From assembly GCF_000144605.1 (NCBI RefSeq), contig NC_014375.1:682001-746000 (forward strand): a DNA stretch of 64,000 nt, read 5' to 3'. A program made the translations under genes and the position numbers. This document shows, piece by piece, positions 59,621 through 64,000 of the stretch; the first letter of the stretch is position 1; every line of letters begins with the position of its first letter. The DNA comes from Brevundimonas subvibrioides ATCC 15264 (GTDB taxonomy: Bacteria; Pseudomonadota; Alphaproteobacteria; Caulobacterales; Caulobacteraceae). The notes beneath the pieces were generated by a model that was given only the letters and a program-made list of their open reading frames with translations, made no database searches and was not told the DNA's origin.

Positions 59621-62416
59621 ATGATCCGCCTTACCCAGATCGATACACGCGTCGCCTTGATGGCGGGTGTCGCCGCCGTGGCCCTGGCCACGGTCGCCGC
59701 GCCCGCGGCCGCCCAGCAGACCGAGCGCCAGGAGGAAACGGCCCTGGACGAGATCGTCGTCACGGGCTCCTTCGCCACCAGCCTGGCCGACGCCCTCGTC
59801 ATCAAGCGTCGCGCCGACTCCATCTCCGACGTCGTCTCGGCTTCCGATATCGGCAACTTCCCGGCGGTCAACGTCGCCGAGGCCCTGCAGCGCGTTCCGG
59901 GCGTCTCGATCTCGCGCGAGGCCGGCGAAGGGCAGTTTGTCAGCGTCCGGGGCCTCGGCCCCAACTTCCAGTCGGTGACGTTGAACGGCTCGCCGATCGC
60001 CTACAACGAGAACATCCGCAACTCCGACCAGAGCGGCCGCCAGTTCCAGTTCCGCGTCATTCCGGCCGACCTGATCTCGGCCATCGTGGTGACCAAGGCT
60101 CCGACCGCCGATCTGCTGGACGGCGGCATCGGTGCCAACATCGACATCCGCACCGCCGATGCCCTGGACACCGAGCCGTTCGCGACGGCGCGCCTCTACA
60201 CCCACTATGAGACCCGCACCGAGAAGAACACGCCGAACGGCTCGCTGTCGGCCGGCTGGCGCAACGCCGACCGCACCTTCGGCATCATCGCCGGCGTGTC
60301 CCTGGCCACACGCGACGTGCAGTTCGATCGCGTCCAGACCACCGGCTACACCAACCGCCTCGTCAACGGCGTGACCGTGGCGGTGCCGAACGAGATCCAG
60401 CTGACCCTGGAGCGCGAGGAGCGTGCGCGCGTCAGCGCCATGGCCGGCCTGTCGTGGCGGCCGACCGACGCCCTCGCCGCCCGCATGGACGTGCTGTACT
60501 CGCGGTTCAACAACACCATCGACGAGGACCGGATCAGCTTCGGCCTCGGCGGTCGTGCGGACTTCTCCACCCGCCTGGTGGCGTCGAGCGCCCGGGTCGT
60601 GAACGGCATCCTGTACGCAGGCCAGATCAACGGCGGCCGCATCGACCGGAACGCCGAATACTCGGAACAGCAGCACGAGAACATCTCGATCCGCGGGCAG
60701 GTCGACTGGGACGTCGCAGGCTGGACCCTCACGCCGTCGATCAGCTACTCGGAGGCGAAGTCGTTCCTGCCGGTGCCGCTCCAGCGCATCAGCGGTGCGA
60801 CGGCCGAGAACCCGGCCGGCCTCACCTACAGCTATGATTTCGGCGACGATCCCGTCGGCAACCGCGAGTACGCCTCGCTCCTGACCAATCTGGACCTGGG
60901 CAGCCCGACCTCGACGACCGTCAGCGCCTATCGCACGCGTCCGATCAACTCGGAGGATAACGACACCACCGCCCTGCTGAACGTCGGCCGCGACTTCGAC
61001 GCCGACCTCGGCGCGATCACCCTGTCGTCGATCGCCTTCGGCGGTCAGTACACCGACCGTTCGCGTGACTACCAGCGTCGCGACCGCGTGCTGACGGCCC
61101 GTCCGGGCGCCAACGTCAACACGCCGGAGTACCTGAACCAGCAGCTGCCCACGAACGCCTTCGACCAGGCGATCCGCAACCTCTACAACATGGGGCTGAC
61201 CTACAACCGCGCCCTGTTCGGCATCTCCTACGTCATCCCGAACGAGGCGAACGACACCAACGCCCAGTCGGAAGATCTGGTCGCCACCGGAGCCGACCTG
61301 CAGCAGTCCTACGGCGTGGACGAGGAGATCACCGCCTTCTACGGGCGCGCCGACTTCTCGGCCGACCTCGGCTCCATGCCGCTGGAGGCCAACCTGGGTC
61401 TGCGCTGGGTCTCTACCGAGACCTTGGTCAAGGGCACGCTCCTGACCGCCGGCCGCAACTCGGCCGGGGCCGTCACCACGGTCGTCAATCCGCAGACCTT
61501 CGAGGGCTCGTACGAAGAGTTCCTGCCCAGTCTGAACATCAACCTGAACCTGCGCGACAACCTGATGCTCCGCGTTGGGGCCTCGCGCACCCTGACGCGT
61601 CCGTCACTGGCCGACCTGCGCACCGCCGTGGTGCCGAACTCCTCGCTGATCACCCAGGTCTTCCTGAACGGCCAGACCGCGCTCGATGCGGCCACCGCCA
61701 GTGCCAAGGTCGGCGTGGGCGGCAATCCGGAACTGAGCCCCTACACCTCGGTGAACTACGATGCCTCGCTCGAGTGGTACTTCAACGATTTCGGCGCCCT
61801 GTACGGCGCCGTCTTCAAGAAGGACATCTCGGACTTCATCGGCGGCATCGCCCGGACAGAACAGATCCTGTTCGCCACCCAGGCCGGCCAGACCCTGACT
61901 GCTGACCTTCTGATCACCCGTCCCCAGAACATCGGTGACGCCACGGTCGAGGGCATCGAGTTCGGCGGTTCGTACAGGATGGACTGGGGCTTCGGCCTCG
62001 CCGCCAGCGCCACCTTCACGGACTCCGAGGCCGAGATCGAAGCCACGCCGGGCACCCTGACCACCGCCGGTCTCCAGGGCGTCTCGGACACCAGCTATTC
62101 GATCAGCCCCTTCTTCGAGCGGGGGCCGTTCGAGATCCACTTCAGCTACACCTACCGTTCGGACTTCACCGCCAACGGCAACATCACGCCGGGTTCCAAC
62201 GCCGTCATCGACAAGAACGCGGCCATCGTCGCCGACGGCTTCGGCACGCTGGACTTCGGTGCCTCGTGGCAGGTCAACGACACCTTCCAGATCTTCGCGG
62301 AGGGCACCAACATCGCTGACGAACGCCAGGCCGTCTATCAGGGCAATGAGGACCGTCCGTTCCAGGTCCAGGAATACGGCCCGAGCTACAACCTCGGCCT
62401 CCGGGCGACGTTCTAG
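59621..62416 (+). CDS. TonB-dependent receptor, Xanthomonas/Caulobacter type
   Basis: A 931-residue protein with a signal peptide ending near AAAQ and the TonB box DEIVVTGSF. The plug has RRADSISDVVSASDIGNFPAVNVAEALQ and VSVRGLGPNFQ, then TKAPTADLLDGGIGANIDI, the hallmark of the TonB-Xanth-Caul subfamily, many of which take up carbohydrates or complex organic ligands. The barrel ends in LGLRATF. RBS-like CGGGAG stands 11 bases ahead of the ATG. Ligand unknown; the divergent PHP hydrolase may process it. Confidence 0.93.
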   Translation: MIRLTQIDTRVALMAGVAAVALATVAAPAAAQQTERQEETALDEIVVTGSFATSLADALVIKRRADSISDVVSASDIGNFPAVNVAEALQRVPGVSISREAGEGQFVSVRGLGPNFQSVTLNGSPIAYNENIRNSDQSGRQFQFRVIPADLISAIVVTKAPTADLLDGGIGANIDIRTADALDTEPFATARLYTHYETRTEKNTPNGSLSAGWRNADRTFGIIAGVSLATRDVQFDRVQTTGYTNRLVNGVTVAVPNEIQLTLEREERARVSAMAGLSWRPTDALAARMDVLYSRFNNTIDEDRISFGLGGRADFSTRLVASSARVVNGILYAGQINGGRIDRNAEYSEQQHENISIRGQVDWDVAGWTLTPSISYSEAKSFLPVPLQRISGATAENPAGLTYSYDFGDDPVGNREYASLLTNLDLGSPTSTTVSAYRTRPINSEDNDTTALLNVGRDFDADLGAITLSSIAFGGQYTDRSRDYQRRDRVLTARPGANVNTPEYLNQQLPTNAFDQAIRNLYNMGLTYNRALFGISYVIPNEANDTNAQSEDLVATGADLQQSYGVDEEITAFYGRADFSADLGSMPLEANLGLRWVSTETLVKGTLLTAGRNSAGAVTTVVNPQTFEGSYEEFLPSLNINLNLRDNLMLRVGASRTLTRPSLADLRTAVVPNSSLITQVFLNGQTALDAATASAKVGVGGNPELSPYTSVNYDASLEWYFNDFGALYGAVFKKDISDFIGGIARTEQILFATQAGQTLTADLLITRPQNIGDATVEGIEFGGSYRMDWGFGLAASATFTDSEAEIEATPGTLTTAGLQGVSDTSYSISPFFERGPFEIHFSYTYRSDFTANGNITPGSNAVIDKNAAIVADGFGTLDFGASWQVNDTFQIFAEGTNIADERQAVYQGNEDRPFQVQEYGPSYNLGLRATF

Positions 62417-62490
62417 AACGCCGGGGTCCCGGCGTGGCGGATGCTTCTGCTGCGCCGGGATCCACCGGACGCTGCGGCGTCTTTCGAGAT

Positions 62491-62504
62491 TTGATTTCGG
62501 TCAA
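62491..62504 (+). promoter_or_regulatory. Fnr/FixK-like box upstream of small membrane protein
   Basis: TTGAT-TTCG-GTCAA matches nine of ten consensus positions, 51 bases upstream of the ATG of the 48-residue membrane protein. Confidence 0.55.
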
Positions 62505-62555
62505 AGGCGGCGGGGGCAAGATCGGCCAGTGTGGGGTGATCAAGGAGATCGCCCC

Positions 62556-62702
62556 ATGCCCGCTTCAGCCATTCCCTTCGTCGGCGCTATCATCACCTTC
62601 TTCGCCTTCTTCATCGTCACGGTCGGCGGGGCCGCGGCCTGGACGGCCCTGCCGCGAGGGCGACACCCGAATGCCGGCCTGCGCTCCGACCACATCCTTT
62701 AG
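62556..62702 (+). CDS. Small single-pass membrane protein, 48 residues
   Basis: ATG preceded by AAGGAG at good spacing. The peptide starts MPASAIPFVGAIITFFAFFIVTVGGAAAW, a single hydrophobic helix. A basic, polar tail ending RSDHIL follows. The form resembles small subunits or accessory proteins of respiratory complexes, and an Fnr-like box sits upstream, so a role under low oxygen is plausible. No family recognised. kynA begins 95 bases later and is probably separate. Confidence 0.65.
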   Translation: MPASAIPFVGAIITFFAFFIVTVGGAAAWTALPRGRHPNAGLRSDHIL

Positions 62703-62797
62703 GCCGCGGCGCGCGCCGGCGGACGGCATCGCCTCGTCCGACGCCCACGCCGTTCTGATGGGTTGAGGTCCGGGCCCCGGGGGTCGATACAGCGCGC

Positions 62798-63616
62798 ATG
62801 ACCGATACGCCCCCCGCGTCCGCGCTGCCCGCCGACATGACCTATGCCCGGTACCTGGACCTCGACCAGCTGCTGTCGGCCCAGAACCCGATCAGCGACC
62901 AGCACGACGAAATGCTGTTCGTCGTCATCCATCAGGCCAAGGAGCTGTGGCTCAAGCAGATCCTGCATGAGGTCGGCCTGGCCAAGAGCCTGGTGCGGGC
63001 CGGCGATCTGGTCCCCGCCTACAAGAGCCTGGCCCGCGTCAGCCGCATCCAGGCCGTGATGACCCAGAGCTGGGACATCCTGGCCACGATGACCCCCGCC
63101 GATTACCTGATGTTCCGGGGCGTGCTGGGGTCCAGCTCCGGCTTCCAGAGTGACCAGTTCCGGCGGCTCGAGACCATGCTGGGCCTCAAGGATCCCAAAT
63201 TCCTGGTGTTCCAGGAGGACCGGCCGGAGGCCCACGCCGCCCTATCGGCGGCCCTGTCAGCACCCAGCCTCTATGACGATGCCCTGTCGCAACTGGCGGC
63301 CGCGGGCCTGCCGGTGCCGGCGGCCGTGGTGACCCGGGACGTCAGCCAGCCCTATGTGCCGGAAGAGGCGGTCGAGGCCGCCTGGCTGGAGGTCTATCGC
63401 GACACCGGCCGCTGGTGGGAGCTGTACCAACTGGCCGAAAAGCTGGTCGATCTGGACGACGCCCTGGTCACCTGGCGGCACAAGCACGTCGTGACGGTCG
63501 AGCGGATCATCGGCCGCCGGCGCGGCACAGGCGGTACCGATGGTGTCGGCTACCTGTCCTCGACGCTGGAGCGGCGTTGTTTCCCCGAGCTCTGGTCGCT
63601 GCGGACCAAACTCTGA
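62798..63616 (+). CDS. kynA: Tryptophan 2,3-dioxygenase
   Basis: A 272-residue haem dioxygenase that opens the indole ring of L-tryptophan to N-formylkynurenine, the first step of the kynurenine route. Signatures are YLDLDQLLSAQNP, HDEMLFVVIHQAKELWLKQ and FRGVLGSSSGFQSDQFR. The proximal haem His lies in WRHKHVVTVERIIGRRRGTGGT. Length is normal for the bacterial enzyme. Other kynurenine genes are not in the window. Confidence 0.97.
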   Translation: MTDTPPASALPADMTYARYLDLDQLLSAQNPISDQHDEMLFVVIHQAKELWLKQILHEVGLAKSLVRAGDLVPAYKSLARVSRIQAVMTQSWDILATMTPADYLMFRGVLGSSSGFQSDQFRRLETMLGLKDPKFLVFQEDRPEAHAALSAALSAPSLYDDALSQLAAAGLPVPAAVVTRDVSQPYVPEEAVEAAWLEVYRDTGRWWELYQLAEKLVDLDDALVTWRHKHVVTVERIIGRRRGTGGTDGVGYLSSTLERRCFPELWSLRTKL

Positions 63617-63656
63617 CCGGGCGGGTGGTCAGGCCTGCTGTCTGGTAGGGAAGGAA

Positions 63657-63731
63657 TGGTGGACGCGACAGGGATTGAACCTGTGACCCCCTCGATGTCA
63701 ACGAGGTGCTCTCCCGCTGAGCTACGCATCC
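63657..63731 (-). tRNA. tRNA-Val (anticodon GAC)
   Basis: On the minus strand the 75 bases give acceptor GGATGCG, D arm with AGCTCAGCGGGAGAGC, anticodon loop TTGACAT between CCTCG and CGAGG, T loop TTCAATC, and an encoded CCA. Anticodon GAC reads GUC and GUU. Confidence 0.97.
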
Positions 63732-63772
63732 GCCAAGACGGTTCCAGACGGGTCCGGAACGGGAAGGAGGGG

Positions 63773-63802
63773 TCTATACCCCAGCCCCTGCGACCCCTGC
63801 AA
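63773..63802 (-). promoter_or_regulatory. sigma70-type promoter of tRNA-Val
   Basis: TTGCAG and TATAGA on the minus strand, 18 bases apart, about 41 bases upstream of the tRNA 5' end. Confidence 0.5.
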
Positions 63803-63843
63803 GGGCCAATCCGGGGCGTTTTGTAGGCATTGCGGAAACGGCG

Positions 63844-64000
63844 CTATGCCGCCGTGCACATCTTGTCGACTTCGGCCACCAGATCGCGAAGGTGCACGGG
63901 CTTGGACAGGACCTTGGCCTGGGGGCTGGCCTGGGCCGCGCTCAAGGCCACGGCGGCGAAGCCCGTGATGAACATGATGCGCAGGCCCGGCTGACGGGCG
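63844..64000 (-). CDS. cpdR: CpdR-like single-domain response regulator, C-terminal fragment
   Basis: The frame runs in from the right edge of the window, so the N-terminus is missing. The visible 52 residues include LRIMFITGFAAVAL, then SPQAKVLSKPVHLRDLVAEV, the beta4 to alpha5 part of a receiver domain with the conserved switch Thr (ITG) and Lys (SKP). This pattern is characteristic of CpdR, which in Caulobacter directs ClpXP to degrade CtrA and PdeA. The short C-terminus after alpha5 shows that no output domain follows. Confidence 0.8.
   Translation of the reverse strand, partial: ARQPGLRIMFITGFAAVALSAAQASPQAKVLSKPVHLRDLVAEVDKMCTAA

Noticed and set aside
63780..63835. GCCCC/GGGGC stem followed by TTTT as a terminator for kynA
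   Set aside because: The stem is long-looped and overlaps the tRNA-Val promoter on the other strand; no plus-strand gene ends nearby, so I did not list it.

Overview
The window is high-GC, densely packed bacterial chromosome, most likely from Caulobacterales (Brevundimonas-like). That placement is an inference. It rests on two large TonB-dependent receptors of the Xanthomonas/Caulobacter type, a CpdR-like single-domain response regulator at the right edge, many small secreted TonB_C-like proteins, and an alphaproteobacterial-type Fnr. The four tRNA genes (Gly-CCC, Leu-CAA, Arg-ACG, Val-GAC) each have a recognisable sigma70-type promoter. No rRNA, CRISPR array or intact insertion sequence was seen.

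Layout, 1-36.9 kb: a TerC fragment, a DUF6880-type protein, tRNA-Gly and an orphan GspK. Next comes a beta-helix lipoprotein and TonB receptor pair ending in a strong bidirectional terminator. These are followed by an exported amidohydrolase, a DUF488 protein, an M1 aminopeptidase lipoprotein, an MFS exporter and tRNA-Leu. An ATP-grasp/LLM flavin oxidoreductase operon stands divergent to a two-wHTH regulator. A run of minus-strand genes holds two tandem secreted paralogs, a CcdC-like protein, coq7, dsbB and exoD. Tyrosine catabolism genes (hppD, fahA) flank an exported isoaspartyl peptidase. A minus-strand block holds cobT, engB, yidC, rnpA and rpmH with a clear rpmH promoter. A histidine kinase and gamma-glutamyltransferase close the region.

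36.9-39.4 kb: directly after tRNA-Arg lies a short segment of visibly lower GC and different codon use. It carries a PLD-like protein, a secreted protein with five 15-residue STIGNTTY repeats, and a small unknown gene. It ends in a gene with no proper start and an in-frame TAG, and looks like a small island or its remnant.

39.5-63.6 kb: an OmpA-like lipoprotein, D-lactate dehydrogenase, an SLC13 permease and an MscS channel. Then comes a sulfur-detoxification module: TauE/SafE, a phosphatase-SQR fusion, DUF2892, a 51-residue peroxiredoxin tail, two YeeE/YedE halves and a persulfide-dioxygenase-like MBL protein, divergent from a peroxiredoxin and an ArsR regulator. Beyond it is an Fnr-centred block (DUF1275, VIT1-like, HWE kinase, DUF883, Fnr, cytochrome c lipoprotein, Usp, CoA transferase and an unknown). 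Fnr/FixK-like boxes (TTGAT-N4-ATCAA and near matches) occur in five places here, most often about 50 bp before a start codon. This suggests one oxygen-controlled stress regulon that also touches the sulfide module. The window ends with a PHP-domain metallohydrolase divergent from a TonB receptor, a small Fnr-box-linked membrane protein, kynA, tRNA-Val and the cpdR end.

The least explained items are the stand-alone peroxiredoxin tail gene, the ArsR regulator lacking the expected redox cysteines, the internally deleted methyltransferase, the small membrane-protein genes, and the ATP-grasp/LLM pair.
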